Origin: Corallium rubrum
Taxonomy: Eukaryota; Cnidaria; Anthozoa; Scleralcyonacea; Coralliidae
DNA: 64,000 nucleotides
NCBI GenBank assembly: GCA_964035015.1
Contig: CAXIUP010000018.1
Location: 62,001 to 126,000 of the forward strand
Direction: 5' to 3'
A model generated the notes under the pieces. The model was not told the DNA's origin. It ran no database searches and saw only the letters and a list, made by a program, of their open reading frames with translations. This document shows positions 27,905 to 39,033 of the stretch, piece after piece (position 1 is the first letter of the stretch; the number at the start of each line of letters is the position of its first letter). The position numbers were made by a program, and so were the translations under genes.

Positions 27905-28520
27905 TAAGAGTAGATTAAATCAGGCAGCATGTCAATATATCGCATGGTTTTCTTGGCTGTGAAGTATCGCCACATCTTTGTTTTCAGCGTACGAATCAAC
28001 CGTTCTACGATCGAGGCTTTTGTTTCATTATATGTGTTGTACAATTCTATATCCTGCTCCTTCATCAATGCTTGAAAATGTCTGTTGAAAAACTCAGTTC
28101 CTTCATCAGTCATGATCTTTTCAGGCTTGCGTCCAGAAGACAAAATGACTTTGAAAGCTTCCACCAGAGACAAACCTGTTTTATTTTCAAAGGAATTACC
28201 CAGGCATACTTTGAAAACACATCAACGCATACGAGAAGATAGCGATACCCGTCATTGAATTTCTGCATGGATTGCATGTCCGCTAAATCCATTTGCCATT
28301 GCTGATCGATACCACCGACCATCACACGGTTTCTTTTGAAATTGCGATGCACCGGTTTATGTAAAGTGTACGTGTCTTGTGACATCAACCATTCTTTAAT
28401 TTTCGCGCGACTCACTTTAAATTTTCCCTCCTTTTTTACGTCATCATACAAACGATTCACTCCACCAAATCCTCCGGCCCGTTTCGGATCGTAATAAACG
28501 CTAGACAGATAATCATCCAT
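27905..28520 (-). pseudogene. int: Polinton 2 integrase, truncated and frameshifted
   Basis: Retroviral-type integrase read from the ATG at 28520 (MDDYL). The first catalytic D is in QMDLADM, the second in IMTDEGTEF and the E in ASIVERLIRTLK. One base appears lost near 28178-28187 (after WVIPLK), moving the second half into another frame. The 3' end stops at the Polinton 1 terminus, so the C-terminal DNA-binding part and any chromodomain are missing. The reading frame ends within two bases of that border. Related to, but clearly different from, the integrase at 22201-23298. Confidence 0.85.
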
Positions 28521-28570
28521 GGTCAACTATCACATATAAAATGAAAGAACATCTTCAATGATAAACTCTT

Positions 28571-28807
28571 TTATTCTTCGGCGGTAATGGTGGGTTTGTC
28601 ATTTTGAATTCTGTTAGTGTGTTCGACATTTGTCAAATGTTCATTTTCAATAGGTTTGTAGTTTTTGATAGTTTTACTGCTATAGCCCATCTGTAAATGC
28701 CCCTCGAGGTTAAGATCATTACGACCAACACTTATACCTATTCTAAACATTTTCTGTTTGTTATGATTTTTGTTGATCTTTGGATTTTTGCTGGCAGAGT
28801 TACCCAT
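28571..28807 (-). CDS. Polinton 2 small protein with N-myristoylation signal
   Basis: 78 aa from the ATG at 28807. Begins MGNSASKN: Gly2 with Ser6 and a basic residue after it is a good N-myristoylation consensus. The rest is polar, with many N, K, I and E (…GRNDLNLEGHLQMGYSSKTIKNYKPIENEH...). No family recognised. Myristoylated small proteins are common in virions that meet membranes. It lies between the integrase and divergent small genes. Confidence rests on the N-terminal motif and the compact position. Confidence 0.45.
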   Translation of the reverse strand: MGNSASKNPKINKNHNKQKMFRIGISVGRNDLNLEGHLQMGYSSKTIKNYKPIENEHLTNVEHTNRIQNDKPTITAEE

Positions 28808-29003
28808 GACTATGAACAATGTTCACACTATGCCCTGTATTTCATTATGACAGTACTAGCCGCAGTTCATAAATTTTATAAACATCAAAGGAATATCGAA
28901 CATGGATAATACGAGAATATATTATTACTGTGGGTCATCGGGCCATGGTGCCCAATAGGGCCAAAAAGTGCCATTTCGGGCCTTTCCGGGCCTAATCAAA
29001 TCG

Positions 29004-29010
29004 TATAAAA
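29004..29010 (+). promoter_or_regulatory. TATA box upstream of 29073 gene
   Basis: TATAAAA 63 bp before the ATG at 29073, a normal distance for a cellular RNA polymerase II promoter with a short leader. Confidence 0.45.
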
Positions 29011-29072
29011 TATCTTCAACTTGTGAGAAACTGTCAAACATTCTTTGAAACTCATGGAGTAAAGAGCTAGTC

Positions 29073-29474
29073 ATGTCTAAACCTCTCGATATTGACGATA
29101 AAGAATTAGTTCTTCATCATCGTCAGAAACGTATCGAAAAGAAACTGTTGAAAAGTTACGCTGAAGAAATAGCATCGAACATATCTCATCTTGTGACTGA
29201 AAACTGTAACGGTTGCCTCATTGACCATCCTTCCCAAAGAAAGCCCGACTGCCTCATGATGGAAAGGGATGAACAGTTATGTTTATACTATGACCGTGCT
29301 TTGGAAAAGGCTTCAGAAGCAAATGTCATGAAGGCTTTTACCGAAAGTTTGAACGATATTAAACCTAGTGTGAACGGTTTTGAAATGCTCAAATATACGT
29401 GTGATGATTGGAGATCTATCTTTTGTGCAGATCAAAGACGGGTGCTTAAACAAGAAATTTTCAAGTTATTGTAA
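29073..29474 (+). CDS. Polinton 2 small cysteine-motif protein
   Basis: 133 aa. Charged helical N-terminus, then a conserved-looking metal-type motif ENCNGCLIDHPSQRKPDC (C..C....H.......C), followed by LMMERDEQLCLYYDRALEKA and a helical end. Broken relatives with NCCGCKID and SQRQHDCLMM occur in both terminal repeats of Polinton 3 (about 54435-54540 plus strand and 61880-61990 minus strand), so it is a shared Polinton gene, not a chance frame. Function unknown; a small zinc-binding regulator is possible. Intact here. Confidence 0.65.
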   Translation: MSKPLDIDDKELVLHHRQKRIEKKLLKSYAEEIASNISHLVTENCNGCLIDHPSQRKPDCLMMERDEQLCLYYDRALEKASEANVMKAFTESLNDIKPSVNGFEMLKYTCDDWRSIFCADQRRVLKQEIFKLL

Positions 29475-29498
29475 CTGAATAGGAAGTGTAACAATCCC

Positions 29499-29608
29499 TA
29501 TAAAAACACTGCATCACCTTCGATTTTGATCAGATTGTGATGAAAGTTATTCTATAAACGTGAAAGCGCATGCGTACAAATGTAACAATCTCCCAAAACC
29601 CTATAAAA
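29499..29608 (+). promoter_or_regulatory. Duplicated TATA promoter block upstream of 29664 gene
   Basis: Two similar ~100-bp segments each hold 'gtaacaatc', then TATAAAA (29499-29506 and 29602-29608), then 'cactgca' and 'catcagat'-like words. The second box is 56 bp from the ATG at 29664. This is a cell-type TATA promoter, unlike the start-abutting motif of Polinton 1. Confidence 0.5.
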
Positions 29609-29663
29609 CACTGCACCTTTTCTGATTTTTCATCAGATCAAACAAACATTTGATAGAAACAAC

Positions 29664-30029
29664 ATGTCTTGGAGAAACACCGTAACCCAATGGCTTTCGG
29701 ACAAAACCATAACACAACAGGAAAATCGGGCAATCTTGGATTTGCTACAACATTTGATACAAGCAAATATGGTACCAGCAACACTTATCAGTAACTCAAC
29801 GTTACACTCAATTATGTTAACGCAAATCGTATTAGAAACATTGAATGGTTTAACGGTACCCCCAGCCCCCCAGGATAGGAAAACCTTTGTCTATCATATG
29901 AACGCCAAAGAAATGATGATGGGGGATCTTAATATGCAGAATTCAAAGCAGATCAAACTGTTGGAAAAACAGACTGGGGTAAATCTGGATCATTACCACA
30001 AACTGAAGATTGAAAATAAGCATACTTAG
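29664..30029 (+). CDS. Polinton 2 hypothetical protein (121 aa)
   Basis: 121 aa, mostly helical by composition, without cysteine motif or membrane segment. Contains QQENRAILDLLQHLIQAN and LTQIVLETLNGLTVPPAPQDRK, then a K/N/H-rich end. I do not recognise the family. The upstream TATA box and its place between small Polinton genes and polB suggest it is real. The 3' end is about 100 bp from the convergent polB 3' end. Confidence 0.5.
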   Translation: MSWRNTVTQWLSDKTITQQENRAILDLLQHLIQANMVPATLISNSTLHSIMLTQIVLETLNGLTVPPAPQDRKTFVYHMNAKEMMMGDLNMQNSKQIKLLEKQTGVNLDHYHKLKIENKHT

Positions 30030-30129
30030 AACATTTCAAACGATTTATTTTAAACATATATAACTATTCAACAAATATATAATTGTTCTTTGTATTTTTC
30101 AATAAGTATAATTGTTCTTTTAACTGTAT

Positions 30130-33100
30130 TTAAAATCCATAAGGTAATGTTTTGTATTCATCAATAATAACACGCTTGTTATACACAATACGATAGTCCT
30201 TTTTCATGCGTTTGGTCACAATGTTTTTTGTCTTTGTGTCTCGGGTTATCTTGAATGTGATATCAACGGATACTTGCCCTTTGACATTACATTTTGCATG
30301 TAGGTACACCAATGCACGAATAACATCAAAGTTCACCTTTGCGGTGCAATTCAGCGTGACACCACGTATCTTCGTCCCCACTTTGTTGGTGTTGGTCAGG
30401 TAACAATAATTCTTCGGACGGCCCGAGATGAAGGTAGTGATGTGATCCCCTTTCAATTCGTCAGTTAACTCCCCCGAGATAAGGACCTGTCGGAGGTTCT
30501 GGATCGCCGGGTTTGCTGACAAAGATCACCGAATCGGTATCGTAGTACAGGACTCTTTCTTGCAACATATCCAATACCCCGTAGAGTTTGAGGCGCGCAT
30601 AGGCGGTGGTGAAAGCGGCGATGACCACGTTGGTTTTGGCGTTGGGCTCAATGAAATTCTCGGTGTACTCATATCGAATCTCGATCATATCGTCACTCAC
30701 CAGGTTGGCGTCGAGCACGCTGATTTCGTCCGAGGATAGGTAATCAAAATACACCTGCGGGTCTAGGATCTGCTCCGTTTTAATCATATTGGTTCGCTGA
30801 GCAAATTTACCTAGAAAAGATATGAAAAAAATATTAAGTGTCTGAAATTTGCCATGTTCGGTCGTTGCGCAAACTCGCCTAGATAAATTGTTGTAGTAGG
30901 GTGTTTAGAGCGTACGTACCCCAAAATGAATTCAGCATCAGCTTAGCCAACGCACGCAATCCAGGATTGTGTTCGATCTTGCTAGGATCCAAGCGGACTC
31001 TTTCCCGTTCGAAGTAATCTTCGACGTAGCGTCGTTTCTGTTCCTCCTTTGTGCAATTCTTAGGATAATCACTCGCCTCCTGCTTGATTTTGAGGAAGGT
31101 ATCGATATAATCTTTGAACAGTGCGTCAGAGGTTTCAGGAAAATGCCATACTTCATGCAGTTGCAGGATTCGGTAACCTTTCTCCAACGCTTTCTCCAAT
31201 TCCTTCTTCTAAATTAAATGATGTAATCTCTAGCCTTGTGAATTATTCGAATGATTCTAACTTGGCGCTCAGTACCTCAAAGACAAAATGGATGTTATTT
31301 TCAACTGCAAAGATGTCTCAGATACACAAATTGGACAATGTACCATTAAATGTTAACTGCCAAGGTAAACCCTTGGAAAGGGTTAATTCTATTAGGTTGC
31401 TTGGATTGCAATTCGATGAACATCTCACCTGGAATGAACATATCACTAAAACCCTAGCATCATGTTATGGAACGTTAGCAGTTTTGAGAAAGTTGAAACA
31501 CTTGGCCCCATACCATGTAAGAAAGCAACTCGCTGAAAGCCTTATTCTTGCAAAATTAGACTATGCTTCCGTTGTGTTTGATCCACTTCCAGCTTACCAG
31601 ATGCGGCGTCTACAGCGAGTACAAAATGCATGTGCGGGATTCGTACTTAAGAAATATGGAACAGAGTCAGATCTTTCGAGTTTGAAATGGTTTAATATAG
31701 AACAAAGGCGGAAACTATCTATTCTTAAATTAGCTTTCAAGGCATTAAATGATTGTAATTTCCCGGAATATTCTAAACTTTGTCTCCATTCTGTAGCAGC
31801 ATACAATCTTAGATCTTCTGTAGCTCCTTTAATTAAAATACCTAAGGAATCCGGTACTTTTCAAGCTATTGCTGCAACTCTATTTAACAATTTACCTTCT
31901 GACGTAAGAAATATTAAGGACTATAGAGTCTTTTGTACATCCATTAAACAATTCTTATGATACTTTAGGTTTATATATTAATTTCATTTGTATAGTTATA
32001 GTTATATAGTCTTATAGTTTTAGTTTATGTATCTTTCATAAATATGTACAGGCGAAGAGCCACTTTGTGGATGCACTGATCATTAAATCATTATTATATT
32101 ATTCCACGCTACACCACGTTCCCTGAATGGCTCTCTCGTTGTCGCCGTGGGTACAGGTGGCTTGATTGCAGGTATCGGCACACCGCTTGCAGAGGGGGAA
32201 CATCAATTTGCCTTGAGTACGATAAGGAAGGACAGGATGGAAGAGACCTCGTGGTGGAAGTACCGTGCATTTGATCAGGCCGAAATAGGTGGAGATATCG
32301 TCAAAGTTCTCGGTGATGATACATGGATGGCCGACGACTGTCCGAGTCATCTTATTACACCAAGGATAGAGGCTGGTGAAATCCACATATCTGTAAAAAG
32401 AAATGACGTCATCATTAGATTTGACGTTCCTAAACCTATTTCGCTATCATTTTGTTACGAAATCGTCTTACCTTATCTTCTCACCCTCTTTACACGCGTG
32501 GAAGAGTTTCGTACAGTTGGTTCGTCCACCATAGAAGCCGTCACGAGGCTCCAAAGGATCCGCCACATCGTAGTTGTCAAAGTACTGTTTCATGGCGTCA
32601 TCACGTTCCAATTCTCGCTTCATCTCACATTCCCACATTTCGACCACATTGAAACCACGTTGTTTAAGGTATAGGGTCTTTTCCACGGTGGCTTGGTGGA
32701 GTTCGTGCATGGTTTTATTGCTGACACCATTGACTGTATCCCTTGCATAACAATTCATACAACCTATAAAAAATAAAAAAATTTTTTAATACCGTTCCGT
32801 TGATTTGAGGGAGGGTTGTGTTGTCAACTTACCGTGCCAGAAACAGCCCTGGAATTCATAAGCCATATTGGTCTCTTCCTGATATCCATCCAGGAAATAT
32901 TTACCAACACTCCTCTCTCCACCATTCCGTTTATGTTGGATGTAGATATCATTCTTTTCAGCAATGTAGGATAACCATTTCAGAGCGATGTTGGATTGTT
33001 TGATTTTCGGCTGGTAACCGTGAGGAGGAATGATGGCAATGGTATTTTCTTGGAGATAATTCGTTCGATAGACCAGATTACATGCTGACGCGATGGTAAG

Positions 33101-35376
33101 GCATTTCTCGAACGGATCAGTATCAGTGACATCACGGAACAGTTCGCGAAACTCGAGGCAACAGCGACGGAGAATATCCACATCGGAACGGCAGTAATTT
33201 AAGATTTCTTGTTGGAACTCGAACACGTAATTGTTCTCTTTCAAACCGTTATGCCATTCTAGAAACTTTTCTTTCTCCTCGGGACTCATTCCATTAGGAT
33301 GGTAAAATGAACTCGGAGGTATGGGTCCAATGTAATTTTCATTTTCCTTTTTGTTGAAAAGGTATGAGTAATAGCCTTTTGCGAGTTCGTCCAAACCAAA
33401 GGTTTTGGGGAAGTTTGCCAATTTCATCGGTATGAAGCTGAGGGAATCGATGAATTTGATATTGAACATAGGCACCGACAGCGTGAGGACCTTTGCACCG
33501 CGCATGATAACGTCGTAGTGAACACCGTTCTCGCGTAGATATTGGAGAATGAAATAGCTATCGTAACCTTGGAAGTTGTGCGCTATAGCGACACATCCCT
33601 TGTGCTCCTCTGTGAACAACCATTCGCAAAATTCGTTTCGCGTGTTATCCCCTTGAAACGACCATTCATCACCGGCTTCGTTCTGGACCACGCATAAGTT
33701 GGGTTCGTGGTTACCATTTTCTTGACATTCGAAATCGAAGAACAGGAGTTGGTTGTACCCTCCTTCCGCTACGTCTTCATCATCATCGGCTTCGTTGCTC
33801 GCTTCGGCCATGTCTCGTTTCTTCACAGGTTGGATGTAACAGCGGTGGTTGTCGGATCGAGTATGCTCTTTACATATCTTGCATTTCGTCATGCCACAAT
33901 GGTGCTTGTCAGGTCTCTTTTTACTTCGCTTCACGAGGGTATGACATTCAGAACATTTGACGAGATCGGAACAGATGGATTTCGATTTTCCCACCACTTG
34001 TTTATGTCGATCAAAACACTCTTGACTTTTAAAATCCGATTGCAGCGGTCACAATGCATCCAGGATACAATGGGACAGTTCGGAAAACGACAACATTTAC
34101 ACGCGTTGGGACACAGATGTTCTCTCTGATGAGCGTAGGTTTTCTTACAGGCATGGCAATATATACCCCGAGCGAAAAAGCCGGGCATGCTAGTGATAAC
34201 GTTGTAATGGTTATCGTGGAGATGGAGGTAAATTCTTTTCTCTTGATCTGGACCGGAAAAAATGACAGCGTTCTGATGTTCTTTGGAAACGATGTTGATT
34301 TGGTACTCGGAAAGATAGGTTTGAAACTGTTTGACTTCGTCCAGTCCACAGGATCCGAGGGGGACGCCAGCATTCCGGTGTAATTCTTGAGCTAAACGTG
34401 TTTGTAGCGGTCTCTCAGGCTTTCGTATAAGACGATCCCGGCTATCGTTTTCGATTTTGGCTTTAGCAACAACCAGCGCTCTGGCTAAACAAAGTTCATC
34501 TTTGTTTTGAATGCGTACAATAGATCCTTTTTTAGCCAAATGCTTCTCCAAATTGATTTCACTTCGCTTCGTACCCCTACCGCCATGGAGCATTTCCACA
34601 TGAATCAAATTCACATGTACGGAATCATTCAACCGGAATTCACGATTAGATTGAATCACACGCTCAATATCAGCTAGCACGCGTTCAGTGGTGAGGCGTT
34701 GATGAGGCATAAACGGCAGCGAAATAGGGTATTCAAGCTGAGGCGATTGCAATACAAAACGAACTTGATCGTGCTCAGGGATATCTCGAGTGACCGTATC
34801 TAACACGCTTTGAAATATCTCGTGGAGACGGTCATGGAACTGGGAAAGCTCCAAATGGGCAAACGTGTCCGTAAATTGAATAGTATAATCGACACCCGTT
34901 GTGCTGAACTTGTTCACTCTCACTTGCTTCACATCGGTCACGGTAAAAAAGGTATTATCGCTAACCTGTTCAGATGTACTTGCACCATCGTCTACGTCGT
35001 CGATTGATCTCTTCTCCCCACGGCCAGTCTCTAGCAAAGGTTCGTCGTCTTGCCAATCCATCATGAAATTTTCTCGTTGTTCAGGGGTCCAAGAATCCAC
35101 AAGGTTTGAAGCGAGCCCTAATCGTTCGTTCTGTAGCAATGCCTCATCATCTTGCCAGTCCATCAAAAACTGTTGTCTTTGTTCTGGTGTCCAGGAATCC
35201 GTAAGGTTCGCTGTTAACCCAAGTTGTTCATTTTCGACTCCCCACTCGAGCGAACGAGTAATTAATTCCACTTTCCTCTCAAACACTAAACCCTGTTCGT
35301 ACTCGCTCAAGACATACATGTTTTCCAAACTCGTTAGTTCGGCTATAGTTCGGCATTCCGTAATTTTCGTATCCAT
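30130..35376 (-). pseudogene. polB: Polinton 2 DNA polymerase B with three introns, broken
   Basis: Reads from the ATG at 35376. The N-terminal region carries two ~37-aa repeats (SWTPEQRQQFLMDWQDDE) and a Cys/His finger region. Then come ExoI FFDFECQ, ExoII AHNFQGYDS, ExoIII YCRSDVDILRR, motif A DFTSLYP, motif B LMLNSFWG and motif C YYDTDSV. GT-AG introns lie at 32764-32832 (69 bp), 32391-32471 (81 bp) and 30811-30919 (109 bp, inside motif B); removing each keeps the frame. Breaks: a single-base shift near 34030-34036 in the finger region, an extra G in the run at 30471-30475 after motif C, and the LINE at 31204-32100 between motifs A and B. Probably dead. Confidence 0.88.
31204..32100 (+). 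mobile_element. 5'-truncated LINE inside Polinton 2 polB
   Basis: Encodes the C-terminal part of a non-LTR reverse transcriptase (frame to 31960: KLNDVISSLVN..., LGLQFDEHLTWNEHI, LRKLKHLAPYHVRKQLAESLILAKLDYASVVFD), a 3' UTR with 'gaagagccactttgtgg', and an (ATT)n-like tail. Flanked by a 5-bp duplication ATTCC (31199-31203 and 32101-32105). The polB frame is continuous on either side of the duplicated site. The clade is CR1/L2/jockey-like by wording, not settled. Most of the element, including endonuclease and catalytic RT motifs, is missing. Confidence 0.85.
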
Positions 35377-35615
35377 ATTTTTGCAGTAGTAATGGTATCT
35401 CTATGAAAACTATAAGCATTGTGTTCTTTATTCCGAAAAAACCCCATTATTTATAACGTGCGCACACCCCTGTGACGTCAGAGGTGTGCGCACACTATAA
35501 TCATTATGTACTTCGTGTAAGAATAATATAATGGTTTCTAAAAAGGGCGGGAAATTGAATTGGGTGATACCCCCTCTAAACGTCAGCGCTCTTTGTGCGC
35601 ACATATCTTACCGAA
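35377..35615. promoter_or_regulatory. Divergent regulatory region with a GTGCGCACACC palindrome
   Basis: Lies between polB (minus) and the coiled-coil gene (plus). At about 35459-35496 GTGCGCACACC faces its inverse around a CGTCA-type core ('tgacgtca'), which is also a CRE-like site. TATAATC and TATAATG follow at about 35498 and 35529. The words 'ctttgtgcgcaca' and 'gtgcgcacacccctgtgac' recur at about 41950-42015. Confidence 0.45.
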
Positions 35616-36939
35616 ATGGAGAAGAAAAAAAAGGACCCGGACCGCTATGAAAAAATGCGGGAAAAAAAGAAAGAAGAACTATTAAAGTTAAGAGCACTCA
35701 AGCGTTACGTGCAGGAGACATGTCCGCAATTATTCGATGCCTTTGAAATGGGCTACACAACTACTGAAGAAGCTACAACTAGCAACACCAGTGAAACTGC
35801 TAAGGACAACCAAATCAAAGACGATAACACCTTGTCCACACTGGTAAATAACACAGACCTAACCTGGTTAGATGAGATAGACGCCAGTAGTATAGGGAAG
35901 AGGGGTTCTACGTCGGGTGGATCGGGTGGATCTTTTGATCCACCCATGATGTCACCATTTTAGTCTTTATATTAATTTATGCGATGGCGGCCAAAGGGAT
36001 GCCGCTCATTAAATATTCAACTTATTATTTATTCATTCTCAGGCTCCTGTGGGACTTCCTAACCCTAATCTCATTATGCATACGTCATTATTTCTCAGGC
36101 TCCTTTGAGACCTTCTAACCCTAATCTCATTATGCATACGTCATTATTTCTCAGGCTCCTTTGGGCCCCTAACTTCCCCCCTAACCCTAGCTGTCACTCA
36201 ACCCCCCGGTTTTTACTACGTCATACCGACTTATTATTTATTCATTCTCAGACTCCTTTGGGACGTAGTAACCGTAACTTTCCCCCCTAAACTTTAGCTG
36301 TTACTTGACCCCCCCGTCATAACCGATAGCTCTCCGACTGATTCCCGAAGTCCTGGGTTACGTCATTATCAAAAGGCACTCGACTTATATCCTTGCAAGT
36401 AACAGTAATCACCTTTTCATTTAAACACTTTACCCTACTGACAGTCAACAGTTGTGGGACACGTATACGTACAGAGCATGCGTACAGTAAACTTTAACAA
36501 AATAGACGTTCTTTACAAGGAACTAAAGAGAAATTGATAGAGGCACTTTATATTTTTTATCTGAAACCTTGTCTCGATGAGTATAGAGAGTTTTGAGCAG
36601 CCTAAGTGTCTGAATTGGCAGAGCTCGTTTTGACTTAGATTAATAGCATATAATGAATATTATATTAGAACCTAAATATTCAATCACCCTAGAATCATTG
36701 CTAGCTAAACCCTTGTTTATAAGTGAAGAAATCGTAAGAAGATAGAATGAGGAGTCAATTCTAAAAACCATAAGAACGTTTTTAAGTGTCGATACATAAA
36801 CGAAATATTATTTGGCTGCGGGACGGCTGAGTATCGACTTGAATTAATAGCAACATGAATATTATATTAGTTAGAACTTAAACGGCCAAACAGCTCTTTA
36901 CCCATTTACTTGGAGATATGTGCCGAATTGTCGCTTATT

Positions 36940-37112
36940 TGGCTTTAGTTTATAAAGTAAACGATGCCTTGAATGAAGAAACCGTTCGGCAAGCTGTTCG
37001 AAAGACATTGAATCATTTTCTTTAGAGGGGTTTGCCAGAATATAAACCGAGAAACCGTTCGGCAAACTGTTCGAAAGACATTGAATCATTTTCTTCAGAG
37101 GGGTTTGCCAGA
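36940..37112. repeat. Two-copy tandem block in the left arm
   Basis: A ~65-bp unit ('gaaaccgttcggcaa...gaaagacattgaatcattttctt') occurs twice in a row, and again as its inverse at about 39673-39850 in the right arm, so the tandem existed before or during arm copying. Confidence 0.6.
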
Positions 37113-37387
37113 ATATAAACTGTCAATGGTTAAACGGCTGACTCGGCTATTTTATTAACGTCGTCAAGCATCTTGTTAATGTTGCTACAGCTGATATTTG
37201 CGTATTTATGCTCAGTGCACGTGCAGGAGACAAAAGAGAAAACTCATTAAAGTTACTAATGACCAAAACATAACCGGATTTGAATATAAGTAGAATATTT
37301 AATTCATTTTAGGGGTGATCATGAGTTTTTTGGGAATAATAAGGGGCCTGAAGAGGTATTAATATATGGGCAAGTTTAGGCGAAAAA

Positions 37388-37694
37388 GTTAGTCTTAGGA
37401 CTATAGTCTTAGTTTTAGGACTATATAGTCTTAGTCTTAGGACTATATAGTCTTAGTCTTAGGACTATATAGTCTTAGTCTTAGGACTATAGTCTTAGTC
37501 TTAGAAATATATAGTCTTAGTCTTAGGACTATATAGTCTTAGTCTTAGGACTATAGTCTTAGTCTTAGGTCTATATAGTCTTAGTCTTAGGACTATATAG
37601 TCTTAGTTTTAGGACTATAGTCTTAGGACTATAGTCTTAGTCTTAGTCTTAGGACTATAGTCTTAGTCCAAAAGCTATATAGTCTTAGTCTTAT
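37388..37694 (+). repeat. TAGTCTTAGGACTA satellite, left arm
   Basis: Short units of the type 'tagtcttagtcttaggactata' repeat about 15 times. The unit is itself nearly palindromic (CCTAAGACTA/TAGTCTTAGG). The inverse array lies at 39034-39400 in the other arm. Confidence 0.8.
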
Positions 37695-37863
37695 AATTAC
37701 CCCAGGGGTAACCCCCAAACACCCCCTGGGTACCCCAATCACCCCTGGGGTAACCTCCAAACACCCCGGGACACCCCATGGGGTAGCCCCCAAATTCCCC
37801 CGGGGTAACCCCAAACACCCTAGGGGTATCCCAAACACCCCAGGGGGTAATCCCAAACACCCC

Positions 37864-38481
37864 CTTTCTCCTCCTCCTCCTCCTCCTCCTCTTTCTCCTC
37901 CTCCTCCTCTTTCTCGTCCTCCTTCTCCTCTTTCTCGTCCTCCTCCTCTTTCTCCTCCTCCTCTTTCTCCTCCTCCTCCTCCTCCTCTTTCTCCTCCTCC
38001 TCCTCTTTCTCCTCCTCCTCCTCTTTCCCTCCTCCTCCTCTTTCTCTTCCTCCTCCTCTTTCTCCTCTTTCTCCTCCTCCTCTTTCTCCTCCTCCTCCTC
38101 TCTCTCCTCCTCCTCCTCTTTCTCCTCCTCCTCCTCCTCCTCCTCCTCTTTCTCCTCCTCCTCCTCCTCCTTCTCCTCCTCCTCTTTCTCCTCCTCTTTC
38201 TCCTCCTCTTTCTCCTCCTCTTTCTCCTCCTCCTCCTCTTTCTCCTCCTCCTCCTCTTTCTCGTCATCCTTCTCTTTCTCGTCCTCCTCCTCTTTCTCCT
38301 CTTTCTCCTCCTCCTCTTTCTCCTCCTCCTCCTCTTTCTCCTCCTCCTCCTCGTTCTCCTCCTCCTCCTCCTCCTCCTCCTCCTCCTCCTCCTCCTCCTC
38401 CTCCTCCTCCTCCTCCTTCTCCTCCTCCTCTTTCTCCTCTTCTTTCTCCTCCTCTTTCTCCTCCTCTTTCTCCTCCTCCTC
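37864..38481 (+). repeat. (CTC/TTC)n microsatellite, left arm
   Basis: About 620 bp of CTC interspersed with TTTCTC; its inverse (GAG/GAAA) at 38576-38904 is only ~330 bp. The difference in length is expected from microsatellite slippage after the arms formed. Open frames here (poly-E, poly-R, poly-G) are artefacts. Confidence 0.95.
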
Positions 38482-38575
38482 TTGAAATGTGTATTTTGGT
38501 AGCGTTTTCCTCATGTAGACACTGCCTGTCAAATAGAGATGTTGATGAAAACGCTACCAAAATACACATTTTAAG

Positions 38576-38904
38576 AGGAGGAGGAGGAGGAGAAAGAGGA
38601 GGAGAAAGAGGAGGAGAAAGAGGAGGAGAAAGAGGAGGAGGAGAAGGAGGAGGAGGAGGAGGAGAAAGAGGAGGAGGAGGAGGAGGAGGAGGAGAAAGAG
38701 GAGGAGGAGGAGAAAGAGGAGGAGGAGGAGAAAGAGGAGGAGGAGAAAGGGGAGAAAGAGGAGGAGGACGAGAAAGAGAAGGATGACGAGAAAGAGGAGG
38801 AGGAGGAGAAAGAGGAGGAGGAGAAAGAGGAGGAGGACGAGAAAGAGGAGGAGGAGGAGGAGAAAGAGGAGGAGGAGGAGAAAGAGGAGGAGGAGGAGGA
38901 GAAA
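38576..38904 (+). repeat. (GAG/GAAA)n microsatellite, right arm
   Basis: Inverse partner of 37864-38481, shorter by about 290 bp. The unique hinge between them contains 'tgtattttggtagcgttttc' and its inverse, separated by a ~35-bp loop. Confidence 0.95.
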
Positions 38905-39033
38905 AGGGGTGTTTGGGATTACCCCCTGGGGTGTTTGGGGTACCCCTAGGGTGTTTGGGGTTACCCCGGGGGAATTTGGGGGCTACCCCATGGGGTGTCC
39001 CGGGGGTGTTTGGGGGTTACCCCTGGGGTGATT

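Noticed and set aside
36898..37089. Matching 60-63-aa frames in both palindrome arms (also 36105-36290 and 40494-40679)
   Set aside because: They are identical only because the arms are inverted copies; they have no domain, and tandem repeats run through one of them.
37388..37694. Regular short repeats that could be taken for a CRISPR array
   Set aside because: Units are contiguous with no unique spacers of constant length, no cas genes exist, and the sequence is an animal genome.
37629..39031. Open frames rich in E, R or G of 80-285 aa
   Set aside because: They arise from the CTC/GAG microsatellite within the palindrome arms; all frames of the tract are open and the flanks carry no coding signal.
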